The notes under the pieces are model-generated. The model was not told the DNA's origin. It did not search any database and saw nothing but the letters and a program-made list of their open reading frames with translations. A program made the translations under genes and the position numbers. From positions 1 to 57,822 of the forward strand of contig JAEUOZ010000020.1 in the NCBI GenBank assembly GCA_016790225.1: a stretch of 57,822 nt of DNA. Reading direction: 5' to 3'. Origin of the DNA: Rubrivivax sp. GTDB lineage: Bacteria > Pseudomonadota > Gammaproteobacteria > Burkholderiales > Burkholderiaceae. Below are positions 16,620-25,672 of the stretch, one piece after another; position 1 is the stretch's first letter; every line of letters starts with the position of its first letter.

Positions 16620-19484
16620 ATGACCCAAACCCGCTCCACCTGCCCCTACTGCGGCGTCGGCTGCGGCGTCGTCATCGAGAGCGAGGGCGCGCAGATCACC
16701 GGCGTGCGCGGCGACCCCGACCATCCCGCCAACTTCGGCCGCCTGTGCACCAAGGGCAGCACGCTGCACCTGACGGCTGCCGCGCACCTGCAGCCGCAAG
16801 TGCGTGCGCTGCACCCGATGAAGCGCGCCGTCGCCGGCGCGCCACTGCAGCGCATCGACTGGGACACCGCGCAGGACGAGATCGCCGATCGCCTGGCGCA
16901 GATCATCCAGCGTGACGGCCCCGACGCGGTGGGCCTGTATCTTTCCGGCCAGCTGCTGACCGAGGACTACTACGTCTTCAACAAGCTCGGCAAGGGCCTG
17001 ATTGGCACCAACAACGTCGACACGAATTCCCGCCTGTGCATGAGCAGCGCCGTGGCCGGCTACAAGGCCAGCCTGGGCGCCGATGCGCCCCCCGCGTGCT
17101 ATGAGGATCTGGCCCTGGCGCGCACCGTCTTCATCACCGGCAGCAACACGGCCTGGGCGCACCCGGTGCTCTACCGCCGGCTGGAAGAGGCTCGCCGCGC
17201 GCAGCCCGCGCAGCGCTGGATCGTGGTGGATCCGCGCCGCACGGAGACCGCCGCCGATGCCGATCTGCACCTGCAGATCCTGCCGGGCACCGATGTGCTG
17301 CTGCATCACGCGATGGCGCACCTGATGCTCTGGGAAGGCCTGGTCGACAGCGCCTTCCTGGCCGCCCACGTCAGCGGCCTGGATGCCCTGCGTGAGCGCG
17401 TGCGCGAGATCTCGCCCGCCCAGGCCGCGCGCAGCTGCGGCATCCGGGAGGCCGATCTGGTGCAGGCGGCGCGCTGGTTTGCGGGGCTGGACGGCGCGGA
17501 CCCGGGTCATTCCGGCAGCGGCACAAACGGCTCACGTCAGCCGACACTGTCCTTGTACTGCCAGGGCCTCAACCAGAGCAGCAGCGGCACGGACAAGAAC
17601 CGCACGCTGATCAATCTGCACCTGCTCACAGGGCAGATCGGCCGGCCCGGCGCGGGGCCGTTTTCCTTGACGGGCCAGCCCAATGCCATGGGCGGACGCG
17701 AAGTGGGCGGACTGGCCAATCTGCTGAGTGCGCACCGCGACATGAGCAATCCCGCGCACCGCGCCGAGGTGGCGGCCCTCTGGGGCGTGCGCGAAGTGCC
17801 TTCGGTGCCCGGCCGCACGGCGGTGGATCTCTTTGAAGCCGCGGCCGATGGCCAGGTCAAGGCGCTGTGGATCGCCTGCACCAACCCGCTGCATTCACTG
17901 CCCCACTCCGCGCGTGTGCGGCAGGCGCTGCAGCGTGCCGAGCTGGTCATCGTGCAGGATGCCTACCGCAGCACGGCGACGGCCGAGCTGGCCCACTACC
18001 TGCTGCCCGCCACCACCTGGGGCGAGAAGAGCGGCACGGTCACGAACAGCGAGCGCTGCATCAGCCGCGTGCGCCGGGCCGTGGCGCCGGTGGGCGAAGC
18101 GCGCGACGACTGGCGTATCGCAGCCGAGGTGGCGCTCCGCCTGGAAGCGCGGCTGCCTTCGCGGCGCAGCGCCGGGCTCGAAGCCACCTCGATGTTTGCC
18201 TACCCGGACGCCGAGGCGGTCTGGAACGAGCATCGCGAGAGCACCCGCGGGCGGGACCTGGACATCACCGGCCTGAGCTACGCGCAACTGGACGAGGCCC
18301 CGGCCCAGTGGCCCTTCCCCGAAGGGGCGCTGCAAGGCCGGGCGCGGCTCTACGCCGATGGGCGATTTGCCACGCCGGATGGCCGCGCGCAACTGGCGGC
18401 GCCCGCCTGGCGTGCGCTGGCAGAGCCGCGCGATGCCCGCTATCCGGTCTCCTTGAGCACGGGCCGCCTGCGCGATCAATGGCATGGCATGAGCCGCAGC
18501 GGCACGCTGGGCCGCCTGTTCGAGCACAGCGCCGAGCCGGTGCTGGAGTTGCACCCGCAGGAACTGCAGCGTCGCCACTGGCAGGACGGCGAACTGGTAC
18601 GCGTGCAGTCGCGTCGCGGCGAGCAGATCCTCCCCGTCAAGGCGCAGGCCTCGGTGGCGCCGGCGCAGGCCTTCGTGGCCATGCACTGGGGCCCCGAGTG
18701 GATCTCCGGGGGCGGCGTCAATACCTTGATGCCGCAGGCCGTCTGCCCTCAGTCCAAGCAGCCTGAACTCAAGCACGCGGCGGTCCGGCTGGAGCCCGCG
18801 GGGCTGCCGTGGCAGATCGTCGCGGCTGCCTGGCTGCCCGCTGAACAGGCCTGGCTGCTGCACCAGGCGCTGCGCGCGCAGTTCGGCGCCCACGCCTTTG
18901 CCAGCTGCGTGCCCTTCGGGCGCGAAACCGCAGAAGACCTTCCTCAGCCGCTGGGCCTGCTGTTCCGCGCCGCTCGCGCCCAGGCGCCGGCGCCGGCCGA
19001 GCTGGCCGCGACGCTGCAGCCGCTGATCGAAGCGCTGGATCTGGTCGGCCCCGGCGTCCTGCGCTATGCCGATGCCCGGGCGGGGCAGAGCCGCAGCATG
19101 CGCCTGGATGCGCAGGGCCGGCTGCAGGGCTTTCTGCTGGCCGGCGACGCGGCGGCCCAGGGATGGGTGCTGGAGCTGCTGCGCGCCGGTGCGCCGGCGG
19201 CGGCCTTCGGGCGCGCGCTGCTGGCCGCAGGGCGCCAGCCGCCCGGGCCGGTGGCGCCGCGAAGCCCCCAGGTCTGCGCCTGTCATGATGTCAGCCAGGC
19301 CAGGATCCTGGACACTCTGGACACCTGCGCGGGCACGCCGGCTGATCGGCTGGGCATCTTGCAGCAGCAGCTGAAGTGCGGCACGCAGTGCGGCAGCTGC
19401 CTGCCCGCCGTGAAGGAACTGATCCGCTCGCATCCGCTCAGCGCGGCTGCGGGCTTGCCGGCAGCCGCCCCGACCGAAGCATGA
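16620..19484 (+). CDS. nasA: Assimilatory nitrate reductase catalytic subunit with C-terminal BFD-like domain
   Basis: 954-residue molybdopterin enzyme reducing nitrate to nitrite in the cytoplasm. The N-terminal [4Fe-4S] ligands are C8, C11, C15 and C43 (CPYCGVGC... RLCTKG). The molybdenum ligand is probably C140 (NSRLCMSSAVAG). The bis-MGD domains follow, and after residue ~880 comes a BFD-like [2Fe-2S] domain with CACHDV and CGTQCGSC. ATG 16620 begins directly at the cluster motif. Its stop overlaps the cobA start (ATGA at 19481). Aspartate is often GAT here, unlike the nrt genes. The electron donor is not encoded next to it. Confidence 0.93.
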   Translation: MTQTRSTCPYCGVGCGVVIESEGAQITGVRGDPDHPANFGRLCTKGSTLHLTAAAHLQPQVRALHPMKRAVAGAPLQRIDWDTAQDEIADRLAQIIQRDGPDAVGLYLSGQLLTEDYYVFNKLGKGLIGTNNVDTNSRLCMSSAVAGYKASLGADAPPACYEDLALARTVFITGSNTAWAHPVLYRRLEEARRAQPAQRWIVVDPRRTETAADADLHLQILPGTDVLLHHAMAHLMLWEGLVDSAFLAAHVSGLDALRERVREISPAQAARSCGIREADLVQAARWFAGLDGADPGHSGSGTNGSRQPTLSLYCQGLNQSSSGTDKNRTLINLHLLTGQIGRPGAGPFSLTGQPNAMGGREVGGLANLLSAHRDMSNPAHRAEVAALWGVREVPSVPGRTAVDLFEAAADGQVKALWIACTNPLHSLPHSARVRQALQRAELVIVQDAYRSTATAELAHYLLPATTWGEKSGTVTNSERCISRVRRAVAPVGEARDDWRIAAEVALRLEARLPSRRSAGLEATSMFAYPDAEAVWNEHRESTRGRDLDITGLSYAQLDEAPAQWPFPEGALQGRARLYADGRFATPDGRAQLAAPAWRALAEPRDARYPVSLSTGRLRDQWHGMSRSGTLGRLFEHSAEPVLELHPQELQRRHWQDGELVRVQSRRGEQILPVKAQASVAPAQAFVAMHWGPEWISGGGVNTLMPQAVCPQSKQPELKHAAVRLEPAGLPWQIVAAAWLPAEQAWLLHQALRAQFGAHAFASCVPFGRETAEDLPQPLGLLFRAARAQAPAPAELAATLQPLIEALDLVGPGVLRYADARAGQSRSMRLDAQGRLQGFLLAGDAAAQGWVLELLRAGAPAAAFGRALLAAGRQPPGPVAPRSPQVCACHDVSQARILDTLDTCAGTPADRLGILQQQLKCGTQCGSCLPAVKELIRSHPLSAAAGLPAAAPTEA

Positions 19485-20359
19485 ACCGCCCGATACCTGA
19501 TCAGACTGCCCTTGCCGAGCGACCCCGCGTCACCCTGCTGGGGGCCGGCCCGGGTGACCCGGAGCTGCTGACCATCAAGGCCGTCAAGGCGCTGCGCCGC
19601 GCCACGGTCGCCCTGGTGGATGATCTGGTCGATCCCGGTGTGCTGCGCTACCTGCGGCGCAGCGCCCGCGTCGTGCCGGTGGGCAAGCGCGGTGGCTGCC
19701 TGTCCACGCCGCAGGCCTTCATCCACAAGCTGATGGTGGCCGAGGCCATGAAGGGCGAGCGCGTCGTGCGCATCAAGGGCGGCGACCCGTTTGTCTTCGG
19801 CCGCGGCGGCGAAGAGTGCGATGCCCTGCGCGCCGCCGGCATCGAGGTGCAGGTCATCAGCGGTCTCACGGCCGGCATCGCCGGCCCGGCGGCGATCGGC
19901 ATTCCCGTGACGGATCGCCGCCACGCGCCCGGCGTGGCCCTGGTCACCGGCCATGCGCGCCACGACCGCGAGGGCGAAGGCGCCGGCCCCGATTGGGCAG
20001 CCTTGGCGCGCAGCGGCCTGACCCTGGTGATCTACATGGGCGTGACGCGGGCCGACACCCTGGTTGCCGAGCTGCTGCAGGCGGGCTTGCCGGCGCACAA
20101 GCCGGCGGCTGTGATCAGCGCGGCGCACACGCCGCGCCAGCGCGAGCTGCGCTGCACGCTCGGCACGCTGGTGGACGGCCTGCGACAGGGCGGCCTGGCC
20201 AGTCCTGCGGTCCTGGTGATCGGTGACGTGGCGGCGATGGGGGCGGTTGGCGCGGTGAGCGCCGTGGGCGCCCCTGCCCTGGACGGCGGCGCCTTGGCAG
20301 AAGCGAACCTTGCCGCCGCGCCACGCCAGAAGACGCCGCGACGTCGCCGCAGCGCCTGA
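19481..20359 (+). CDS. cobA: Uroporphyrinogen-III C-methyltransferase
   Basis: SAM-dependent enzyme of about 292 residues making precorrin-2, the first step toward siroheme, the NirB cofactor. Diagnostic motifs are VTLLGAGPGDPELLT at the N-terminus, RVVRIKGGDPFVFGRGGEE in the middle and VTGHAR further on. The C-terminal ~40 residues are Ala-rich and basic (PRQKTPRRRRSA), beyond the catalytic fold. It overlaps nasA by four bases, so it is translated with the nitrate genes. The CysG oxidase/ferrochelatase part is not fused and must be elsewhere. Confidence 0.92.
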   Translation: MNRPIPDQTALAERPRVTLLGAGPGDPELLTIKAVKALRRATVALVDDLVDPGVLRYLRRSARVVPVGKRGGCLSTPQAFIHKLMVAEAMKGERVVRIKGGDPFVFGRGGEECDALRAAGIEVQVISGLTAGIAGPAAIGIPVTDRRHAPGVALVTGHARHDREGEGAGPDWAALARSGLTLVIYMGVTRADTLVAELLQAGLPAHKPAAVISAAHTPRQRELRCTLGTLVDGLRQGGLASPAVLVIGDVAAMGAVGAVSAVGAPALDGGALAEANLAAAPRQKTPRRRRSA

Positions 20360-20399
20360 GCGCCGCGCGGCGGACCAAAGAAACCGCTGACGCTCAGGA

Positions 20400-21002
20400 T
20401 CAGCCGCGAGCGCTGTCGGGCGTCTCGAAGACGAGGCAGGTGGTGGTGGCGTGTGCGTACAGGCGGCCCTGGGCATCGACCAGGCGGCCTTCGGCCGTGG
20501 CCAGCTGGCGCCCGGCATGCAGCACCTGGCCGATGGCGCGCAGCGGTTCGCGGTCCGGCCAGGCGGCGCGCACGATGTTCAGGCTCAGCTCGGCCGTCGT
20601 GTAGGCGCGCCCCGCGGGCATCATCGTGTGCACCGCGCAGCCCAGCGCTGAGTCCAGCAGCGTGGCATACCAGCCGCCGTGCACCGTGCCCATGGGATTG
20701 AGATGCGCTCGGCTCGGCGTGCCCTGAAAGATCGCCTGACCCGGCTCCACATGCAGCAGCACGAAATCCAGCGTCTGCGCGATCGACGCAAACGGCAATT
20801 CGCCCGCCATCAGAGCCTGCATCAGCTGCAGCCCTGTGAGTCCCTTGAGCTGCTCAGGGCGCGAGACACCCGGCCCGGCCCCGCTGGCCAGCCGGGCGCG
20901 GACCGCCTGGTCCTCGGCCAGCCAGGCCGCGCGCTGATCGGCCCCGGGCGGCACCTGGGCCTGAGCCGAGCCTGAGGGTGCGGGTGGCGGTTGCGGGGTC
21001 AT
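20400..21002 (-). CDS. PaaI-type hotdog thioesterase
   Basis: 200-residue acyl-CoA thioesterase-like protein. The first ~45 residues are Pro/Ala-rich; the hotdog domain occupies ~60-195 with LNPMGTVHGGWYATLLDSALG, in which the HGG motif and following Asp match PaaI enzymes, then TTAELSLNIVRA. The substrate is unknown. It diverges from a MarR-family regulator with 92 bases between, an arrangement that suggests control by it. Convergent with cobA. Confidence 0.82.
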   Translation of the reverse strand: MTPQPPPAPSGSAQAQVPPGADQRAAWLAEDQAVRARLASGAGPGVSRPEQLKGLTGLQLMQALMAGELPFASIAQTLDFVLLHVEPGQAIFQGTPSRAHLNPMGTVHGGWYATLLDSALGCAVHTMMPAGRAYTTAELSLNIVRAAWPDREPLRAIGQVLHAGRQLATAEGRLVDAQGRLYAHATTTCLVFETPDSARG

Positions 21003-21045
21003 CGAAGGCTCCGGTCGGCGCGCGTGATGCCGGCAGCGGCCTCAC

Positions 21046-21090
21046 TTGCAGATTCAACCGTTGCAGATCCAACAGTTGCAGCTACATTTA
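21046..21090. promoter_or_regulatory. Direct repeats in the thioesterase/MarR divergent promoter
   Basis: Three 15-base direct repeats start TTGCAG: TTGCAGATTCAACCG (21046), TTGCAGATCCAACAG (21061) and a partial copy TTGCAGCTACATTTA (21076). Each of the first two also contains a TTG...CAA dyad, the symmetry expected for a MarR dimer. They end five bases before the MarR start, suggesting an autoregulatory operator. Confidence 0.55.
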
Positions 21091-21094
21091 TAGC

Positions 21095-21730
21095 ATGCCC
21101 TCGAAAACGGCCGCTGCGAACCGCGCCACCTCGTCCGCGCCTCAGGCTTTGGCGTCTGCCGCCACGGCCACCACCCGCAGCGCCGACGTCGGCGCCTGCG
21201 TCGCTTCGCATCCTCAGGGCTGCACCAACCTCAAGCTGCGTCAGCTGACGCGGCGCATCGGCCATGTCTACGATCAGGCGCTGGCGCAGTCGGGGCTCAA
21301 GATCACGCAGTACTCGCTGCTGTCGCATGTCGTGCGTCTGGGCCCGCTGCGCTCGGCCGATCTCGCGGCGGCCTTGCGCATGGAGGCCTCCACCTTGTCG
21401 CGCAACCTGCGGCCCTTGATGGCCGCGGGCTGGGTGGAGCTGCAGCCGGGCGAAGACGCCCGGACGCACGCCGTGATCGCCACGGCTGCCGGCCGGGCGA
21501 AGCGGGCGGAAGCCCAGCTCCGGTGGAAGGCGGCGCAGCGTTGCGTGAACCAGCTGCTCGGCGACGAGCTGGTGGTGCGCCTGCACGCGCAGCTGGATGC
21601 CGCGCTGGCGCGCCTGGAGGCGGATGGCGCCGGCGGCATGCCCGCTGGCGCTGCCGCAGGAGCGGCTTCGGGCGCCACGCTTCGGGCACCACGCCGCACC
21701 CGCACCAGCGGTTCGCCGCCTCGTCCGTGA
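21095..21730 (+). CDS. MarR-family transcriptional regulator
   Basis: About 211 residues. After a ~45-residue Ala/Thr-rich leader come the MarR dimer helix and winged helix (LKLRQLTRRIGHVYDQAL, ITQYSLLSHVVRLGPLRSADLAAAL, MEASTLSRNLRPLMAAGWVEL, then the wing EDARTHAVIATAAGR). The C-terminal ~40 residues are Ala/Arg-rich and probably disordered. ATG 21095 follows the repeat operator directly and lacks a clear ribosome site; an earlier in-frame start would run into the operator. It probably represses itself and the divergent thioesterase; the ligand is unknown. Confidence 0.82.
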   Translation: MPSKTAAANRATSSAPQALASAATATTRSADVGACVASHPQGCTNLKLRQLTRRIGHVYDQALAQSGLKITQYSLLSHVVRLGPLRSADLAAALRMEASTLSRNLRPLMAAGWVELQPGEDARTHAVIATAAGRAKRAEAQLRWKAAQRCVNQLLGDELVVRLHAQLDAALARLEADGAGGMPAGAAAGAASGATLRAPRRTRTSGSPPRP

Positions 21731-21748
21731 CGGCCTGAGCGTCCGCGC

Positions 21749-22537
21749 TCAGACGCGCCGGTAGATCTGCCCCTCGGCGGTGATCACCCAGGGCAGCCCT
21801 TGCGGGCCGACCGAGATCCACTCTGCAGCGCCGTCCACCTTCACCCAGCGGCCTTCATCCCAGCGGTGGATGCCGTGGCCGCCGCGGCGTTCCTGATCAG
21901 GGCCGATGACCCAGACGGAACCGTCCGCGCCGCAGCCGATGTCGCGAGCACGGCCCGGCAGCCGGTCCCAATCCTTGCTGTTCCAGCGGAAGATCTCGCC
22001 CTCGGTGTTGAGCACCCAGGCGTTGCCCTGGCGATCCACATCGATGCGAGCGGCCCCGCCGCGGACGCGTTCCCAGTCGTTGCCCTTCAGCCGGTGGATG
22101 CTGAAGCCCCCGTCGGCGGGCGTGTTGCCGATGACCCAGACCGTGCCGTTGGCGCCGATGCCGATGTCCCTGGCGCGGCCCGGCAGTTCGCGCCAGCGCC
22201 CGCCTTCGAGCTTGTAGATGCGGTCGGCATCGGTCACGACCCAGGGCGTTCCATCCGGGCTGACGTCGATGGCCACGGCGCCGCCCTCCTGCTGCACCCA
22301 GCGCTGCGCGCGGCCGTCGAAACGAAAGATCTCGCGCCCGCCACGCACCGCATCCACACCCAGCGCCCAGACAGGGTCAGCCCCGCCGCCCACGCCGATG
22401 TCGGTGGCCTGACCGGGCACATGCTGCCACTGGCTGCCGGCAGGCCCCGCCCGCGCAGGGCCGGAGGCCGCCAGCGCGGCCGAGGCCGCAGCCAGCACGA
22501 ATCGACGGCGCTCGCAGCTTGGCGGGAGAGGGGGCAT
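21749..22537 (-). CDS. Secreted tectonin-repeat beta-propeller protein
   Basis: About 262 residues. An export signal with Arg pair (CERRRFVLAAASAALAASGPARA, possibly Tat-like) is followed by five to six tectonin-type repeats. Each has the pattern W..V.G.A.DI.VG.DG.VWVI and a following strand such as IHRLKGNDWERV or IYKLEGGRWREL. Tectonins fold as small propellers and often bind glycans or lipid A-like surfaces. Start ATG 22537 has GGAG upstream; the longer open frame is ignored. It is a single gene convergent with MarR. Function is unknown; lectin-like binding is an inference from the fold. Confidence 0.75.
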   Translation of the reverse strand: MPPLPPSCERRRFVLAAASAALAASGPARAGPAGSQWQHVPGQATDIGVGGGADPVWALGVDAVRGGREIFRFDGRAQRWVQQEGGAVAIDVSPDGTPWVVTDADRIYKLEGGRWRELPGRARDIGIGANGTVWVIGNTPADGGFSIHRLKGNDWERVRGGAARIDVDRQGNAWVLNTEGEIFRWNSKDWDRLPGRARDIGCGADGSVWVIGPDQERRGGHGIHRWDEGRWVKVDGAAEWISVGPQGLPWVITAEGQIYRRV

Positions 22538-22787
22538 GAGCTTCTCCGGGAGGGTTCCGGTGCCGGCATGCGGCCATGCGCCGACGCAGTCGGTCCGGGT
22601 TGGGGCTCGATCCTGCAAACCCAGGCAGGCGCTGTCAACGCGTGTGAACCCCGGGCGCCGGTGCACCACGCGTCACGCGCCTTCGGTCGATCTCGACTCG
22701 ATGGAGCTGAACGTTTCCCGTCGCTTCGACGCCAGCGCCCGAAGGCGCATGGCATGCAGACCTCGGGCTCGAGGTCGCCCGGCGGGC

Positions 22788-24326
22788 TCAAGCCACCAGC
22801 GCGCGACGGTACTGCACGGCCTCGGCGATGTGCGTGACCGCGATGGTCGGGCTGGCTGACAGGTCTGCGATCGTGCGGGCGACCTTCAAGACGCGGTGCA
22901 CGGCGCGGCCGGACCAGCCCAGCCGATCGGCGGCCGCTTGCAGGAAGCGCAGCGCGGTGTCTTCGGCGCGCACGCCGGCCAGGTTGGCGCTCACGTCGAG
23001 CCGAGCGTTCGGCCCACCCTGGCGCGCCAGCTGCCAGGCGCGCGCCTCGTCGACGCGTTCGCTGACCGCAGCGCTGGATTCGCCCGGCGGGCCCGCCAGC
23101 AGCTCGGTGCTGGCCTGCGCCGGCACCTCCACCAGCAGGTCGATGCGGTCCAGCAGCGGCCCTGACAGTCGCGCCTGGTAGCGTGCGATGGCCTCGGGTG
23201 CGCAGCGGCACAGCCGCCCGGGCACGGCGGCGGCCCCGAGCCAGCCGCAGGGGCAGGGGTTCATCGCGGCGACGAGCTGGAAGCTGGCCGGAAACTGGGC
23301 CTGCCGCCCCGCGCGCGAGATCGTCACCTGGCCTGTCTCCAGCGGCTCGCGCAAGGCTTCCAGCGCGGCGCGCGGAAACTCCGGCAGTTCGTCCAGGAAC
23401 AGCACGCCACCGTGGGCCAGGGAGATCTCGCCGGGCCGGGGTGGGCTGCCGCCGCCCACCAGGGCCACGGCGCTGGCGGAATGGTGAGGGGCGCGCAGCG
23501 GCCGCACGCCGAAGGCGGTGATGGCACCGGGGCTGCGGCCCAGGCCCTGCAGGGCCGCGCTGGCCAAGGCCTCGTCGTCGCTCATCGCCGGCAGCAGACC
23601 GGGCAGCCGCTGGGCCAGCATCGACTTGCCGCTGCCCGGCGGTCCCACCAGCAGCAGGCTGTGCGCGCCGGCCGCGGCGATCTCCAGCGCGCGCCGGGCA
23701 CCGGGCTGGCCGCGGACGTCGGCCAGATCGGGCTGTGCTGCGCGGGTGGCCGCAGGCGCTTCCCGCGGCGGGCGTTCCAGCTCGGGCGCGGCTTCATCCG
23801 GGGCCGGCGGGCGAAAGGCGGCCACCACCTCCGACAGATGGCCTGCGCCGCGCACATCCACGCCCGACACGCGAGCCGCCAGCTGGGCGCTTTCCTGCGG
23901 CAGCACCAGCTGCCGGGTGGCCCCGCACTCGCGCCGCACGGCCAGAGCCAGCGCGAGCGCCCCGCGCACCGGACGGAGTTCGCCCGCCAGCGACAGCTCG
24001 CCCGCGAACTCGCTGCGCGCCAGGCGTGAGGTGTCCAGGTGCCCTGCCGCGGCGAGGATCCCCAGCGCGATCGGCAGGTCGAAGCGGCCGGATTCCTTGG
24101 GCAGATCGGCGGGCGCCAGGTTGACCGTGACCCGCTTGTTGTGCGGGAAATCGAAGCCGCTGTGCTGGAGCGCGGCGCGCACCCGCTCGCGAGACTCCTT
24201 GACCTCGGTATCCGCCAGCCCCACGAGCGTGAAGCTCGGCAGCCCGTTGGCCAGGTGGACTTCCACGCGCACGGCAGGCGCTTCGAATCCATCCAGCGAT
24301 CGGCTCATCAGCACGGCCAAGCTCAC
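22788..24326 (-). CDS. YifB/ComM-family Mg chelatase-like AAA+ ATPase
   Basis: About 512 residues. N-terminal Lon-like ChlI domain (LDGFEAPAVRVEVHLANGLPSF... HNKRVTVNLAPADLPKESGRFDL), then the AAA+ module with Walker A GPPGSGKS near residue 225, Walker B GVLFLDELPEF, and a Cys-rich loop MNPCPCGWLG typical of the family. The start is read as GTG 24326 (VSLAVLMSRSLDG), preceded by AAGAAGG, because relatives begin MSLAVV-R-ALDG; ATG 24308 is the alternative. ComM relatives drive branch migration during natural transformation; whether that applies here is inferred. Confidence 0.88.
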   Translation of the reverse strand: MSLAVLMSRSLDGFEAPAVRVEVHLANGLPSFTLVGLADTEVKESRERVRAALQHSGFDFPHNKRVTVNLAPADLPKESGRFDLPIALGILAAAGHLDTSRLARSEFAGELSLAGELRPVRGALALALAVRRECGATRQLVLPQESAQLAARVSGVDVRGAGHLSEVVAAFRPPAPDEAAPELERPPREAPAATRAAQPDLADVRGQPGARRALEIAAAGAHSLLLVGPPGSGKSMLAQRLPGLLPAMSDDEALASAALQGLGRSPGAITAFGVRPLRAPHHSASAVALVGGGSPPRPGEISLAHGGVLFLDELPEFPRAALEALREPLETGQVTISRAGRQAQFPASFQLVAAMNPCPCGWLGAAAVPGRLCRCAPEAIARYQARLSGPLLDRIDLLVEVPAQASTELLAGPPGESSAAVSERVDEARAWQLARQGGPNARLDVSANLAGVRAEDTALRFLQAAADRLGWSGRAVHRVLKVARTIADLSASPTIAVTHIAEAVQYRRALVA

Positions 24327-24396
24327 GGCAAGCCCTTCTTGCAGGCGGCCCCGGCGGGCCGATCCGGCATTCTCAAGAGCGCGCAGGCCGCAGAAA

Positions 24397-24411
24397 GCAC
24401 CGCAACGGTGC
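24397..24411. promoter_or_regulatory. NtrC-like binding site 1
   Basis: GCACCGCAACGGTGC matches the NtrC dyad GCACC-N5-GGTGC exactly. Its centre is about 112 bases upstream of the start expected from the sigma-54 promoter at 24490, a usual enhancer position. Confidence 0.75.
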
Positions 24412-24465
24412 GCCCCGGATTGGGGCCCACCTCCTGGGCGGTGTGTGACCACCCGAAAGTAGCAC

Positions 24466-24480
24466 GCACCATATCGGTGC
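24466..24480. promoter_or_regulatory. NtrC-like binding site 2
   Basis: GCACCATATCGGTGC is a second exact GCACC-N5-GGTGC dyad, centred 69 bases downstream of the first and ten bases before the sigma-54 -24 element. The closeness to the promoter could let it serve as a repressor-like or auxiliary site. Confidence 0.75.
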
Positions 24481-24489
24481 GACCGGTGG

Positions 24490-24505
24490 TGGCACAAAAG
24501 CTGCG
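24490..24505 (+). promoter_or_regulatory. Sigma-54 promoter of porin-glnK-amtB
   Basis: TGGCACAAAAGCTGCG shows GG and GC doublets at exact ten-base spacing and the conserved TGGCAC. The predicted start is near 24516, 35 bases before the porin ATG. With the two NtrC boxes it gives a complete nitrogen-starvation promoter. Confidence 0.82.
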
Positions 24506-24550
24506 AGACGGGACCGTCAAATCTCAACCTGATCCTGTCTGGAGTCATCG

Positions 24551-25258
24551 ATGAAGAAGAGTTCCGTCCTTGCCGCCCTCGCCCTCACCGCGTCTGCGAT
24601 GCTGCCGTCCCTGGCCTACGCCGATGTCGCGTTCAACGCCAGCGTCGTCACGGACTACCGTTACCGCGGCATTTCCCAGACCCGCCTGCAGCCGGCGATC
24701 CAGGGCGGCATCGACTTCTCGGCCGGGGGCTTCTACCTGGGCGCCTGGGCCTCCACCATCAAGTGGATCAAGGATGCCGGTGGTGACGCGGGTCTCGAAC
24801 TCGATCTGTACGGCGGCTACAAGGGCGAGATCGCCAAGGGCGTCGCCTACGACGTGGGCATCCTGACCTATCAGTACCCGAGCAACAAGCTCAACCCCTC
24901 GGCCAACACGACCGAGCTCTACGGCGCCCTGACCTTCGGCCCGGTGACCGCCAAGTACTCGCACAGCACGACCAACCTGTTCGGCTTCGGCAACAGCAAG
25001 GGCAGCGGCTACCTGGACCTCAACGCGACGTTCGACGTCGCCGGCTTCAGCGTGACCCCGCACGTCGGCCGCCAGACGGTCAAGAACAGCGGCGCGTTCA
25101 CCTACACCGACATCTCGCTGACCGTCAGCAAGGATGTGGGCAACGGCATCGTGCTGAGCGCCACCATCGTCGACACCAATACCGCCGCCTACGTCGGCCC
25201 GGGTGCCAAGGATCTGGGCAAGGCCGGTCTGGTGCTGGGCGCCAAAGTCAATTTCTGA
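24551..25258 (+). CDS. TorF-like putative porin
   Basis: 235-residue outer-membrane protein. Cleavable signal peptide (KKSSVLAALALTASAMLPSLAYA), then alternating strands with the family opening VVTDYRYRGISQTRLQPAIQGGIDF and a C-terminal aromatic residue (GAKVNF) typical of barrels. It is the first gene after the NtrC/sigma-54 promoter and lies 30 bases before glnK, as in many Burkholderiales. That position suggests a role in ammonium or nitrogen-compound passage; direct evidence is lacking. ATG 24551 is preceded by TCTGGAG. Confidence 0.82.
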   Translation: MKKSSVLAALALTASAMLPSLAYADVAFNASVVTDYRYRGISQTRLQPAIQGGIDFSAGGFYLGAWASTIKWIKDAGGDAGLELDLYGGYKGEIAKGVAYDVGILTYQYPSNKLNPSANTTELYGALTFGPVTAKYSHSTTNLFGFGNSKGSGYLDLNATFDVAGFSVTPHVGRQTVKNSGAFTYTDISLTVSKDVGNGIVLSATIVDTNTAAYVGPGAKDLGKAGLVLGAKVNF

Positions 25259-25627
<369 letters not shown>

Positions 25628-25672
25628 GCGGGCCTGCGTCAGTCCAACCATGCAAAAGACCAGAGCAATTCC

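Noticed and set aside
16171..16623. Open frames of 75-155 codons in the nirD-nasA spacer
   Set aside because: They run through palindromes and repeat copies in several frames at once and show no protein family or ribosome site.
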